A stretch of 64,000 bases of DNA from positions 62,001 through 126,000 of the forward strand of contig CAYULW010000003.1 in NCBI GenBank assembly GCA_964445815.1, read 5' to 3'. Under the pieces are notes generated by a model. It made no database searches, was not told where the DNA came from, and worked only from the letters and a program-made list of their open reading frames with translations. A program made the translations under genes and the position numbers. Origin of the DNA: CAYULW01 sp964445815. GTDB taxonomy: Bacteria; Bacteroidota; Bacteroidia; Flavobacteriales_E; Vicingaceae. Shown here one piece after another: positions 22,828-31,911 of this stretch; within the stretch, counting starts at the first letter, position 1; the number at the start of each line of letters is the position of its first letter.

Positions 22828-23307
22828 CTATAGCTTTTTAAGTCCTTGCTGTTCGATCTGAAAGAGATGGGCAAAATCAACATTCACAATATGAATAAGA
22901 AGCAGTTGAAAATTGTAAGGCGAAAATTCCTCATGACTTCCCTCTTTGTCCATTAAAACTTTGAGATTGCTATTTATCAGATCTAAAAGTGCTGTTCTTT
23001 TTTCTTTAAAGAGATGCAATAATTCATTGATAGACCTTGAACTGTTTTGTTCTGTGCTTTCAAGATTAGCTGAATAAGCCTTAATGCGAGGAAATTTTTC
23101 ATCTGTGAATTGGTTGATTCGTAATAAGTGAATATCCTGAGCTTTGATTAAATGTAAGAGCTGCTCGTAAACCGTCCATTGACTATGGACACGTCTATTG
23201 ATATTCGATTGAGGAATGCTTGTTACAAGAAGTTCTAAAGTTTGAGGAAACTGCTCAAGCTGTCTGATGATGACTTGTAAATGAGCTATTTTAGTTACTT
23301 TATTCAT
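22828..23307 (-). CDS. DinB-like four-helix protein
   Basis: This 159-residue protein has the DinB/YfiT layout of four helices: QWTVYEQLLHLIKAQDIHLLR (split here as QWTVYEQLLHL and AQDIHLLRIN) carries the WxxxExLxHL metal-site motif, and the last helix LLIHIVNVDFAHLFQIEQQ carries further histidines. DinB proteins are often thiol-dependent transferases or hydrolases with a metal bound by three histidines; the substrate is unknown. It starts seven bases before the nucleoside transporter stop region, downstream of it, and may be in its operon. Confidence 0.7.
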   Translation of the reverse strand: MNKVTKIAHLQVIIRQLEQFPQTLELLVTSIPQSNINRRVHSQWTVYEQLLHLIKAQDIHLLRINQFTDEKFPRIKAYSANLESTEQNSSRSINELLHLFKEKRTALLDLINSNLKVLMDKEGSHEEFSPYNFQLLLIHIVNVDFAHLFQIEQQGLKKL

Positions 23308-23314
23308 CTTTGAT

Positions 23315-24859
23315 TTAGCCTAGAATCATTCCGGCCATAGTAGCCGAAACCAGAGAAGCAATGGAGCCGCCAATCAGAGCTTTCATTCCGAACTTAGATA
23401 ATGTTTTCCGCTGCCCGGGAGCAAGAGATCCAATTCCCCCTATTTGAATACCGATAGAAGCGAAATTGGCAAAACCACACAACATATAAGTGGCCATGAT
23501 AATTGACTTCTCATACTGTAAATGCAATGCATTTGATGCATCTTTTAGATCAGCCAACTGTATGTAACCAACAAATTCACTTGCCGCTAATTTGATTCCT
23601 AAGAGTTGCCCCATCAACATCATGTCTTCTTTTGCTACTCCAATTAGCCACATCAGAGGGGCGAACAAGGTTCCTAATATAAATTCTAAGGACAATCCAT
23701 CATATGGTGTATTATTGGCAATCATTTCATTTAAAGAAGTAAACTGCCAATGTATATTTAATGATTCAATATTTAGTCCATCAAAGGAGGCGATAGCTCC
23801 CAAACCACCATTAACCAATGCAATAAAGGCAACGAATACCAATAGCATAGCCCCAACATTGACGGCTAGCTTTAATCCTTCGGTAGTACCGTTAGCTATG
23901 GCATCTAATAGATTTGATCCTATTTTTTCAGATGAAACATTCACATCGGTATTAATTTGTTCTGTTTGAGGATAAAGTATTTTGGAAACTACAATAGCAC
24001 CGGGGGCAGCCATAACAGATGCTGCCAATAAGTGCTTGGCAAACACGAGTCTCAAAGCGGGATCATCACCGCCCAAAAAACCGATATATGCAGCTAATAC
24101 AGCACCCGCAACAGTCGCCATTCCGCCAATCATGACCAAGAGTATCTCACTTTTATTCATCTTTTCCAAATAGGCTTTTATGAGCAGTGGGGCTTCCGTT
24201 TGACCCAGAAAAACATTTCCTGCTACACTTAAGCTTTCTGCTCCGGAAATAGTTAATAGTTTGGAGAGAAGCCACCCAAATGCTTTTACCGCTTTTTGAA
24301 TAATTCCAAGATAGAATAAAACTGAAGTTAATGCTGAAAAGAAGAGAATTGTTGGAAGTACTTGAAAGGCAAAGATGAACCCAAATTTGTCCATGTCTAC
24401 AACCAGACCTTCAAATAGGAATCGACTCCCCGCTCTTGTAAATTCGAGAATCTTGACAAAGATGCTTCCCACAAATTCAAAAATGCCCTGAACAAAAGGA
24501 ACTTTTAAAACACCAATTGCAATGATAACCTGAAAGGCTAAACCAATACCAACGGTTCGCCAGTTGATTGCCTTTCTATTCTTGCTAAATAAAAAGGCCA
24601 ATAACATTAAACTAAGTAAACCAATTAAACCTCTTAATAAAGAACTTAGGCTAAATCCTTCAGCAGGAATAATATCTGAACCATCCTGCGAGACTTTAAC
24701 TGCTGTTTTTGTATTTTCAGAAAGGTTCAAGATTCCGGTATCCGAAACAATTGAAGAGTCTGCCTGCCCAATAAGGTAGGGGAATAAGAAAAGAACCAGG
24801 AAAATGGTCGCAATGACTTTGAGATTAATTCTCTGAGCCAGTACGCCGATTGATTTCAT
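23315..24859 (-). CDS. Concentrative nucleoside transporter (NupC/CNT family)
   Basis: This 514-residue inner membrane protein imports nucleosides with a cation. It has multiple hydrophobic helices and the CNT signatures GQTEAPLLIKAYLEKMNKSE (split here as GQTEAPLLIKAYL and KMNKSE) and the C-terminal YMLCGFANFASIGIQIGGIG, split as YMLCGFANFAS and GIQIGGIG. The start chosen is the ATG at 24859, giving an N-terminal leader IATIFLVLFLFPYLIGQA; it overlaps the upstream nuclease gene by 35 bases. An earlier in-frame ATG at 24931 would lengthen the overlap. Nucleoside uptake fits the dNK and thyA genes nearby. Confidence 0.9.
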   Translation of the reverse strand: MKSIGVLAQRINLKVIATIFLVLFLFPYLIGQADSSIVSDTGILNLSENTKTAVKVSQDGSDIIPAEGFSLSSLLRGLIGLLSLMLLAFLFSKNRKAINWRTVGIGLAFQVIIAIGVLKVPFVQGIFEFVGSIFVKILEFTRAGSRFLFEGLVVDMDKFGFIFAFQVLPTILFFSALTSVLFYLGIIQKAVKAFGWLLSKLLTISGAESLSVAGNVFLGQTEAPLLIKAYLEKMNKSEILLVMIGGMATVAGAVLAAYIGFLGGDDPALRLVFAKHLLAASVMAAPGAIVVSKILYPQTEQINTDVNVSSEKIGSNLLDAIANGTTEGLKLAVNVGAMLLVFVAFIALVNGGLGAIASFDGLNIESLNIHWQFTSLNEMIANNTPYDGLSLEFILGTLFAPLMWLIGVAKEDMMLMGQLLGIKLAASEFVGYIQLADLKDASNALHLQYEKSIIMATYMLCGFANFASIGIQIGGIGSLAPGQRKTLSKFGMKALIGGSIASLVSATMAGMILG

Positions 24860-25430
24860 CTCGAATTTTAGAAGCTTCTTCGTAGTTTTCCGTGTCAATT
24901 GCTTGTTGCAGTTTCTGTTTAAGTGACTCAATGCTGGGTTTGTCTGCCTTTTTAATCGGTGCTTTCTTTTCCTTCTTCTTAGATTCAGACTCTTTTGCTT
25001 CTATGGCTTCTTCCTCTCCCTCTTCCAAAACAATACCCGCATTGTCTAAAATAAATTCGTAAGTAAATATAGGGCATTTGAAACGAACCGCAATTGCAAC
25101 AGCATCAGAAGTCCTTGTGTCAATCTCTTCGAGTTGCCCGTCTTTTTCACAAATGAGTTTAGCATAAAAAATGCCCTCAACCAAATTGTAGATGAGGACT
25201 TCATGTACCTGTATTTTATATGCATCGGCAAAACTCTTGAAAATATCATGTGTAAGGGGGCGACTAGGAGTCATTTCTTCTAACTCAATAGCTATGGCCT
25301 GCGCTTCAAAACCGCCAATTATAATCGGAAGTCTTCGATTCCCCTCTTGCTCAGACAATACCAGAGCATAAGCTCCCGATTGGGTCTGGCTATAAGATAA
25401 CCCTACAATATCTAAAGGAATGTTTTTCAT
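24825..25430 (-). CDS. Bifunctional nuclease family protein with C-terminal UVR motif
   Basis: This 201-residue protein has an N-terminal BFN/DUF151 domain (res ~1-135): GAYALVLSEQEGNRRLPIIIGG (split here as GAYALVLSEQEG and RLPIIIGGFEAQAIA) and TRTSDAVAIAVRFKCPIF. A Lys/Glu linker follows, then a UVR motif (LKQKLQQAIDTENYEEASKIRDEI, split here as LKQKLQQAIDTE and YEEASKIRDEI, res ~170-194), a helix pair that mediates contacts in UvrB/UvrC. The founding plant proteins cut RNA and single-stranded DNA; activity in bacteria is unproved. It precedes the nucleoside transporter with overlapping frames. Confidence 0.88.
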   Translation of the reverse strand: MKNIPLDIVGLSYSQTQSGAYALVLSEQEGNRRLPIIIGGFEAQAIAIELEEMTPSRPLTHDIFKSFADAYKIQVHEVLIYNLVEGIFYAKLICEKDGQLEEIDTRTSDAVAIAVRFKCPIFTYEFILDNAGIVLEEGEEEAIEAKESESKKKEKKAPIKKADKPSIESLKQKLQQAIDTENYEEASKIRDEINRRTGSEN

Positions 25431-25445
25431 CTTTGGTGGACAGTT

Positions 25446-26411
25446 TTAGTTCGCTGAAATGCCCATGTTTTTGGCCGCCTCAACTAATTTTGGAACGACC
25501 TCAAATGCATCACCTACGATTCCATAATCCGCTGATTTGAAAAAAGGAGCTTCTGCATCCGTATTAATCACCACAATAACCTTGCTCTGATTCACTCCGG
25601 CCAAATGTTGAATAGCACCTGAAATACCAATTGCAATGTATAAATTGGGTCGAATCGCCACACCGGTTTGTCCGACATGTTCATGGTGAGGTCTCCAATC
25701 CATGTCTGCTACAGGTCTTGAACAAGCAGTTGCAGCACCTAAAGCTTTGGCTAGTTCTTCAACCATACCCCAGTTCTCAGGACCCTTTAATCCTCTTCCT
25801 GCACTAACTACTTTTTCTGCTTCCGATAGAGGTAAATCTGCCGATTCCATTTTTTGTTCAATAACCTTGATTTTTGCACTGCCTAAGTCTACATTCGTAG
25901 ATTCAATGCTTACAGTCTTATTGAATTCTATCTTTTCAATTGAGTTAGGTAGTACAGAGATGACTTTCACTTCTGAATTGATCTTCATGTTCGCATAAGC
26001 CTTACCTGAGAAAACGGCTTTTTTCACTGTAAAACCATTGTTAGTTTCAGGTAATGCAACAGCTCCCGTTACAATTCCTGCATTGAGTTTAACAGCCACA
26101 ATTGGTGCAATGGCTTTACCACTTAAATCATGAGAAAAGATAACAAGATTGCTACCTTCCTGTTGAGCGACTTGTTCTACTCCTTTAGCGAATAGTGATG
26201 GTTGAAATGAATGAAGTGCATCGCTATTCAATTGAACCACTTTGTCTGCACCATATTTCCCTAGATCATCAACATTGCTTGCCTCACCAACACAAACAGC
26301 AGTTACCTTTGCTCCACTTTTTTCAGCATATTGAGCAGCATAAGATACAGCGTCAAAAGCAGATTTTTGTATCTGGTTGTTTGAATTACATACGTATACT
26401 AAAATTGACAT
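25446..26411 (-). CDS. etfA: Electron transfer flavoprotein subunit alpha
   Basis: This 321-residue subunit carries the C-terminal FAD-binding domain: GRGLKGPENWGMVEELAKALGAA (split here as GRGLKGPENWGMVEE and AKALGAA), SRPVADMDWRPHHEHVGQTG and YIAIGISGAIQHLAG are the signature segments, with the closing INTDAEAPFFKSADYGIVGD, split as INTDAEAPFF and ADYGIVGD. It partners with EtfB, 12 bases upstream, to pass electrons from acyl-CoA dehydrogenases to the quinone pool. Confidence 0.97.
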   Translation of the reverse strand: MSILVYVCNSNNQIQKSAFDAVSYAAQYAEKSGAKVTAVCVGEASNVDDLGKYGADKVVQLNSDALHSFQPSLFAKGVEQVAQQEGSNLVIFSHDLSGKAIAPIVAVKLNAGIVTGAVALPETNNGFTVKKAVFSGKAYANMKINSEVKVISVLPNSIEKIEFNKTVSIESTNVDLGSAKIKVIEQKMESADLPLSEAEKVVSAGRGLKGPENWGMVEELAKALGAATACSRPVADMDWRPHHEHVGQTGVAIRPNLYIAIGISGAIQHLAGVNQSKVIVVINTDAEAPFFKSADYGIVGDAFEVVPKLVEAAKNMGISAN

Positions 26412-26423
26412 AACTTCTCTTCT

Positions 26424-27164
26424 TTAAATAATTTTGGCTTCGTTTCTTAACAAATTCAACAACTCTTCAGGATTGTCTGCGCTAACCATTTTACATTCTC
26501 CTTTTGCAGGAGGCAATTCGTAAGAAACAACTTCCGTCTGATTAAGATCACTTGTTGGTTCTACAACCTTAAGTGGCTTTGTTCTTGCAGCCATAATGCC
26601 GCGCATATTGGGTATTCTGGCTTCTGCCATGCCTTTTGCTGCACTCAATACAAATGGTGCCTCCAACTCAAGGACTTCTTTGCCACCTTGAATGTCTCTC
26701 TCCAATTTTGCAGAAGAACCATTTAATTCCAATTTAGAAGCATTTGAAACGTATTCCACGTCTAAGTATGCTGCGATCATACCTCCGATCTGAGAACCAT
26801 TGTAGTCAATAGTTTCTTTACCACAAAGTATCATCTCGTAGGCATTTGCTGCGGCATAATCTGCAATCTCTTTAGCTACCGCTTGAGCGTCAGAAGGCTT
26901 AGCATTGATTCTTACTGCATCATCAGCACCTATTGCCAAAGCCTTTCTTATGGTCGGGTCAGTATCGGCTTCTCCAACATTAATTACAGTAACGCTACCT
27001 CCATTTGCCTCTTTTAGTTCTAAGGCTCTTACTAAAGCATACCACTCGTCGTATGGGTTAATGATAAACTGTACTCCATTTGCATCAAACTTGGTATTGT
27101 CGTCAGTGAAGGCAATCTTTGATGTTGTATCAGGTACTTTACTTATACAAACTAAATACTTCAT
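26424..27164 (-). CDS. etfB: Electron transfer flavoprotein subunit beta
   Basis: This 246-residue subunit binds AMP and forms the soluble flavoprotein with EtfA. CISKVPDTTSKIAF at the start, ALAIGADDAVRI, and CGKETIDYNGSQIGGMIAAYL (split here as CGKETIDYNGSQIG and MIAAYLD) are family signatures. It is first in the etfB-etfA operon, with a -7 box TAATTTTG at 27211-27204 and a C-rich discriminator. It is divergent from pdhB. Confidence 0.97.
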   Translation of the reverse strand: MKYLVCISKVPDTTSKIAFTDDNTKFDANGVQFIINPYDEWYALVRALELKEANGGSVTVINVGEADTDPTIRKALAIGADDAVRINAKPSDAQAVAKEIADYAAANAYEMILCGKETIDYNGSQIGGMIAAYLDVEYVSNASKLELNGSSAKLERDIQGGKEVLELEAPFVLSAAKGMAEARIPNMRGIMAARTKPLKVVEPTSDLNQTEVVSYELPPAKGECKMVSADNPEELLNLLRNEAKII

Positions 27165-27203
27165 AAATTATAATCTATATGTTTCCTCAAATTCAAAGGA
27201 TGA

Positions 27204-27211
27204 CAAAATTA
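27204..27211 (-). promoter_or_regulatory. -7 box TAATTTTG of etfBA
   Basis: An exact TAnnTTTG match on the minus strand followed by TCATCC, 39 bases before the etfB ATG. Confidence 0.6.
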
Positions 27212-27309
27212 ATAAAAGGGAATTCCTTTAGAAAGAAAACAAGGGTCTATTTGTATTGTTTTTAGTTAAAAAGGGAAGGTATGTAAAGGCTTGGAATGGC
27301 ATTTTTTTA

Positions 27310-27317
27310 TAATTTTG
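27310..27317 (+). promoter_or_regulatory. -7 box TAATTTTG of pdhB
   Basis: An exact TAnnTTTG match followed by GCATCC, 22 bases before the pdhB ATG. Confidence 0.6.
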
Positions 27318-27339
27318 GCATCCCTCAATAATTGAATAA

Positions 27340-28320
27340 ATGAGAACATTACAGTTTAGAGAAGCATTGCGTGAAGCAATGAGTGAAGAGATGAGAAGAG
27401 ACGAGAAGGTCTTTTTAATGGGAGAAGAAGTTGCCGAATACAATGGTGCTTATAAGGTCAGTCAAGGCATGCTGGATGAGTTTGGAGATAAGAGGGTCAT
27501 TGATACACCTATAGCGGAATTAGGTTTTGCAGGCATTGGAGTTGGGGCTGCAATGAACGGCTTGAGACCGATTATTGAATTCATGACATTTAACTTTTCT
27601 TTGGTAGCCATTGATCAGGTTATTAACTCTGCTGCTAAAATGTTAAATATGTCAGGAGGGCAATTTGGAGCGCCTATGGTCTTTAGAGGTCCTACAGGTT
27701 CCGCAGGACAGTTAAGTTCTCAGCATTCTCAGGCATTTGATAACTGGTATGCAAATACTCCAGGCTTGAAGGTTATTGTTCCTTCGAATCCGGCTGATGC
27801 AAAAGGACTCTTAAAGTCAGCCATTAGAGATAATGATCCTGTGATTTTTATGGAGTCAGAGCAGATGTATGGAGATAAAGGTGAAGTTCCTGATGGAGAG
27901 TACCTGATTCCAATAGGTTCAGCTGATGTTGTGAAAGAAGGTAGAGATGTAACCATTGTTTCTTTTGGGAAGATTATGAAAGTTGCAAAAGAGGCATCTG
28001 AACAGTTGGAAAAGGAAGGCATTAATGTAGAGTTGATAGATTTAAGAACCATTCGTCCGATTGATTACAAGACAGTAATTGAATCTGTTAAGAAGACCAA
28101 TCGAATGGTTATTGTAGAAGAAGCCTGGCCTTTGGGGAATATTTCTACTGAATTGACTTATATGATTCAAAGAAATGCTTTTGATTACTTAGATGCTCCA
28201 ATAAGAAGAGTAACGTGTAAGGATACACCTTTACCTTATGCTAAAGCCTTTGTTGATGCTTGGCTGCCTTCAATTCATGATATAGTAGAGGCAGTTAAAG
28301 GGGTGGCTTATGTAAGTTGA
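27340..28320 (+). CDS. pdhB: Pyruvate dehydrogenase E1 component subunit beta
   Basis: This 326-residue subunit forms the transketolase-like C-terminal half of a two-chain E1. REALREAMSEEMRRDEKVFLMGEEVAEYNG (split here as REALREAMSEEM and VFLMGEEVAEYNGAYK), DTPIAELGFAGIGVGAAM and the C-terminal transketolase domain with IDLRTIRPID are visible. Length and AEYNGAYKVSQG favour pyruvate over branched-chain substrates. The alpha subunit gene is not adjacent, as in other Flavobacteriales where pdhA-pdhC lie elsewhere. It is monocistronic, with its own promoter and terminator. Confidence 0.93.
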   Translation: MRTLQFREALREAMSEEMRRDEKVFLMGEEVAEYNGAYKVSQGMLDEFGDKRVIDTPIAELGFAGIGVGAAMNGLRPIIEFMTFNFSLVAIDQVINSAAKMLNMSGGQFGAPMVFRGPTGSAGQLSSQHSQAFDNWYANTPGLKVIVPSNPADAKGLLKSAIRDNDPVIFMESEQMYGDKGEVPDGEYLIPIGSADVVKEGRDVTIVSFGKIMKVAKEASEQLEKEGINVELIDLRTIRPIDYKTVIESVKKTNRMVIVEEAWPLGNISTELTYMIQRNAFDYLDAPIRRVTCKDTPLPYAKAFVDAWLPSIHDIVEAVKGVAYVS

Positions 28321-28343
28321 TGGTATTGAGTTTTTTATGAATG

Positions 28344-28388
28344 AAAGTCGTCCATTATTATGGCGACTTTTATTTTTTGCTTTTTTTT
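28344..28388 (+). terminator. Intrinsic terminator of pdhB
   Basis: AAAGTCG-T-CCAT and ATGG-CGACTTT form an 11-bp stem with one bulged T and a TATT loop, followed by two T runs. Confidence 0.85.
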
Positions 28389-28407
28389 ATCAGAAACTCT
28401 ACTTTTG
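28376..28407 (+). promoter_or_regulatory. Promoter of the pyrophosphatase gene (-33 TTTG, -7 TACTTTTG)
   Basis: TTTG at 28376-28379 and TACTTTTG at 28400-28407 are spaced by 20 bases. CGCCCT follows, the C-rich discriminator. The -33 overlaps the pdhB terminator T tract. The leader is about 42 bases. Confidence 0.65.
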
Positions 28408-28455
28408 CGCCCTTTAAAAAACAGAGAAGAATTACAAAAATCTAATATATAAATT

Positions 28456-31167
28456 ATGGAAAATACATTATTGTATCTAGTACCGGTCTTGGGAATAGTA
28501 GGACTGGTGGTTATGGCGATTAAATCAGCTTGGGTTTCTAAGCAAGATGTTGGTGATGATAATATGGCAGAGTTAGCCAGACATATTGCTGCAGGAGCAA
28601 TGGCTTTTCTTAAAGCCGAGTGGAAGGTGTTATCTTATTTTGCTGTTATTGCAGCAATCTTATTGGGTTGGTCAGGAACCTTGGTTGAAGATTCAGATCC
28701 GACTATAGCTGTTGCTTTTATTATTGGAGCATTTCTTTCTGCTTTGGCTGGTTATATCGGAATGAACATTGCCACTAAATCTAATGTAAGAACAACTCAA
28801 GCAGCTAGAACTTCTCTTGCAAAAGCATTAAAGGTATCTTTTACAGGTGGAACCGTAATGGGACTTGGAGTTGCAGGTTTAGCTGTTTTAGGTTTAGGAG
28901 GTTTGTTTATTGTTTTCCTTGAGATGTTTGGTCCTGGAGTACCTGATGGAAGTTTGATAAAAGCCATTGAAGTATTGGCAGGATTTTCCTTAGGCGCTGA
29001 ATCTATAGCTTTATTCGCAAGAGTTGGCGGTGGTATTTATACTAAAGCGGCCGATGTTGGAGCTGACTTAGTTGGTAAAGTAGAGGCAGGCATTCCCGAA
29101 GATGATCCTAGAAACCCTGCAACTATTGCAGATAATGTCGGAGATAATGTGGGTGATGTTGCCGGTATGGGCGCAGATTTATTTGGTTCCTATGTTGCAA
29201 CAATTTTAGCGACAATGGTATTGGGTGCTGAGGTTCAACTTAATGGAGGTTCTGAGAAGGGCTTAATGAATGCCATCTTATTGCCGATGGTTATTGCAGG
29301 TTTAGGTCTGATCTTTTCCATCATCGGGACAATGTTTGTAAGAGTTAAAGGTGAAGATGGAAATGTTCAGAATGCACTAAACCTTGGAAACTGGTCTTCA
29401 ATTATACTGACTGGTATTGCAGCATTTTTCCTGGTTGATCACTTATTACCTGGAGAGATGGTAATCAGAGGTTATGCATTTAGCGGAATGGATGTGTTCT
29501 GGGCAATTATTACAGGTTTAGTTGTTGGTGCTTTGATGAGTATCATTACAGAATACTATACTGCTATGGGTAAACGTCCTGTTGATTCAATTGTACAACA
29601 ATCTTCAACTGGTCATGCAACTAACATTATCGGTGGTTTAGCAGTTGGTATGGAATCAACTGTGCTTCCAATTATTGTATTGGCTGCGGGTATTTATACA
29701 TCTTATGAATTTGCCGGTTTATATGGTGTTGCAATTGCGGCGGCAGGTATGATGGCAACCACAGCAATGCAATTAGCTATTGATGCGTTTGGACCAATTG
29801 CTGATAACGCTGGAGGTATTGCTGAAATGAGTGGTTTGCCTGAAGAGGTTAGAGGAAGAACGGATAATTTGGATGCTGTTGGAAATACAACTGCAGCCAC
29901 AGGAAAAGGATTTGCCATTGCTTCGGCAGCTTTAACTGCGCTTGCTTTATTTGCTGCATTTGTTGGAATAGCAGGAATTGATTCTATTGATATTTATAAA
30001 GCTGATGTATTAGCGGGATTATTTGTGGGAGCTATGATTCCATTTATATTCTCGTCATTAGCAATTGCTGCGGTTGGTAGAGCAGCAATGGACATGGTTC
30101 AAGAGGTTAGACGACAGTTTAAAGAGATTCCTGGTATTATGGAATACAAAGCAAAACCTGAATATGATAAATGTGTTGAGATCTCAACAAAAGCATCAAT
30201 TAGAGAAATGATGATGCCTGGTGCAATTGCCTTAATTGTACCCGTAATTATTGGTTTTACATTTGGTCCGGAAGTTTTAGGTGGAGTTTTAGCCGGAGTT
30301 ACAGTTTCAGGAGTATTAATGGGAATGTTCCAGAATAACGCAGGTGGAGCATGGGATAATGCAAAAAAATCATTTGAAAAGGGTGTAATGGTTGATGGCA
30401 AAATGGAGTATAAAGGTTCAGAGCCTCACAAGGCATCAGTAACAGGAGATACAGTTGGTGATCCATTTAAAGACACATCAGGTCCTTCCATGAATATCTT
30501 AATCAAGTTGATGTCCATTGTTTCATTAGTTATTGCGCCACATATTTCAGATGGTGGAACAAGTCATTCTGAACCTAAAGGGCAAAAAATAGAAGCAGCT
30601 CAACAAACTAAGGAAATGAGTACTACAGGTTTGAAAGATGGAAAATACATGATCGATGCAGATATGGAGTCTAACTCAATTCAATGGACCGGAAAGAAAG
30701 TAGGAGGGGAGCATTATGGGGATATTCAATTTTCAAATGCCCAATTTGAAGTTGTTGATGGAGTTATACAAGCGGGAGAAATAATGGTAGACATGAGTAC
30801 AATTGAAGTTCTTGATATTGAAGATTCTGAGAAAAAAGGCGACTTAAAGGGACATTTAACAAGTCCTGACTTTTTTGATGTGAATCAATACCCAACTGCA
30901 AGGATGCTAATTGTTAAGGGCATAGATAATGGCAATGGGACTCAAACGATTACAACAAAGCTTACTATTAAAGACAAAACAATTGACAAGAGAGTAGATC
31001 TAGCTATTCAGCCAATTAAAGATGGGGAAGTAGCCATTAAGTTCGGACTAAGCATAGATAGAACTAAATTTGGAATAACCTACAAGTCCAAATCAATAGA
31101 TGCATTGTTGGATAAATTTATTCATGATCAATTTGATATTAGAGCTAACCTTGTGGCAAAAGCCTAA
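28456..31167 (+). CDS. hppA: Membrane pyrophosphatase (K+-dependent type) fused to C-terminal YceI domain
   Basis: This 903-residue protein has two parts in one uninterrupted frame. Residues 1 to about 698 are an ion-pumping membrane pyrophosphatase with about sixteen helices, the substrate site from D200 (DVGADLVGKVEAGIPEDD, then NPATIADNVGDNVGD) and the GNTTAATGKG motif (res 476-485). Alanine at 480 and glycine at 483 mark the K+-dependent class. E182 in GFSLGAES lies in the gate helix; whether H+ or Na+ is pumped is not decided. Residues ~727-901 are a YceI-like lipocalin domain: IQWTGKKVGGEHYGDIQF and LKGHLTSPDFFDVNQYPTA. The pump's C-terminus should face the periplasm, where YceI proteins work. 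Confidence 0.93.
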   Translation: MENTLLYLVPVLGIVGLVVMAIKSAWVSKQDVGDDNMAELARHIAAGAMAFLKAEWKVLSYFAVIAAILLGWSGTLVEDSDPTIAVAFIIGAFLSALAGYIGMNIATKSNVRTTQAARTSLAKALKVSFTGGTVMGLGVAGLAVLGLGGLFIVFLEMFGPGVPDGSLIKAIEVLAGFSLGAESIALFARVGGGIYTKAADVGADLVGKVEAGIPEDDPRNPATIADNVGDNVGDVAGMGADLFGSYVATILATMVLGAEVQLNGGSEKGLMNAILLPMVIAGLGLIFSIIGTMFVRVKGEDGNVQNALNLGNWSSIILTGIAAFFLVDHLLPGEMVIRGYAFSGMDVFWAIITGLVVGALMSIITEYYTAMGKRPVDSIVQQSSTGHATNIIGGLAVGMESTVLPIIVLAAGIYTSYEFAGLYGVAIAAAGMMATTAMQLAIDAFGPIADNAGGIAEMSGLPEEVRGRTDNLDAVGNTTAATGKGFAIASAALTALALFAAFVGIAGIDSIDIYKADVLAGLFVGAMIPFIFSSLAIAAVGRAAMDMVQEVRRQFKEIPGIMEYKAKPEYDKCVEISTKASIREMMMPGAIALIVPVIIGFTFGPEVLGGVLAGVTVSGVLMGMFQNNAGGAWDNAKKSFEKGVMVDGKMEYKGSEPHKASVTGDTVGDPFKDTSGPSMNILIKLMSIVSLVIAPHISDGGTSHSEPKGQKIEAAQQTKEMSTTGLKDGKYMIDADMESNSIQWTGKKVGGEHYGDIQFSNAQFEVVDGVIQAGEIMVDMSTIEVLDIEDSEKKGDLKGHLTSPDFFDVNQYPTARMLIVKGIDNGNGTQTITTKLTIKDKTIDKRVDLAIQPIKDGEVAIKFGLSIDRTKFGITYKSKSIDALLDKFIHDQFDIRANLVAKA

Positions 31168-31193
31168 ATAAGTTTACTTTAAGAACTGAAAAC

Positions 31194-31220
31194 AAAAAGG
31201 GGGCATTGCCCCCTTTTTTT
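31194..31220 (+). terminator. Intrinsic terminator of the pyrophosphatase gene
   Basis: GGGGGC-ATT-GCCCCC flanked by AAAAA and seven T. It can also serve the convergent deoxynucleoside kinase gene. Confidence 0.93.
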
Positions 31221-31233
31221 ATTACCCTGCCTT

Positions 31234-31848
31234 TTAAAAAAGTCCATGTATTTCAGCATCAATCTTGCTGATTACTTTTCCTAGATCTTCAGAATTTTCT
31301 ATGAAATTGGTCTCATCGACATCAACTATAAGAAGCTTACCTTCACTGTAAGTGCTTATCCAAGCTTCATAACGTTCATTTAAACGCTTTAGGTAATCCA
31401 GTCGAATACTTTCTTCATACTCTCTGCCGCGTTTGCTTATTTGTTCAACCAAGACAGGAATAGACGCTCTTAAATAGATTAAAAGGTCTGGAGGTTGTAT
31501 AAAGGATTCCATTAATTTAAACAATGAAAAATAAGATTCAAAATCTCTAGAGGTCATCAAGCCCATAGCATGCAAGTTAGGTGCAAAGATGTATGCATCT
31601 TCATAGATGGTTCTATCTTGAATGACATTCTGCCCTTTTGTTCTGAACTCTTGAACTTGACTAAAGCGATTATTTAAGAAGTAGACTTGCAGATTAAAAG
31701 ACCATCTCTGCATGTCATTGTAAAAATCATTGAGATATGGGTTTTCGTCAGCATCTTCATAATGAGCTTCCCATTTGTAATGTTTCGATAAAAGTGATGT
31801 GAGAGTTGTTTTTCCCGACCCTATGTTTCCTGCTATCGCTAAGTGCAT
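31234..31848 (-). CDS. Deoxynucleoside kinase
   Basis: This 204-residue salvage enzyme phosphorylates deoxynucleosides. Walker A GNIGSGKTT (res 7-15), the DRTIYEDAYIFA segment with the DR[S/T] substrate motif, and the lid region KRGREYEESIRLDYLKRLN (with R residues for phosphate) are present. Whether it prefers dA, dG or pyrimidines cannot be read. Its end meets the pyrophosphatase terminator. It lies 63 bases downstream of a hypothetical secreted protein on the same strand. Confidence 0.92.
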   Translation of the reverse strand: MHLAIAGNIGSGKTTLTSLLSKHYKWEAHYEDADENPYLNDFYNDMQRWSFNLQVYFLNNRFSQVQEFRTKGQNVIQDRTIYEDAYIFAPNLHAMGLMTSRDFESYFSLFKLMESFIQPPDLLIYLRASIPVLVEQISKRGREYEESIRLDYLKRLNERYEAWISTYSEGKLLIVDVDETNFIENSEDLGKVISKIDAEIHGLF

Positions 31849-31911
31849 GTCAATAAAATTAGATGCACTAAAGTAATAAAATCTCCCTTTTTTAAAGAAA
31901 GTAATTCACCC

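Noticed and set aside
27340..28320. Missing pdhA next to pdhB as an oddity
   Set aside because: In Flavobacteriales the alpha subunit and E2 genes are often elsewhere, so this is ordinary.
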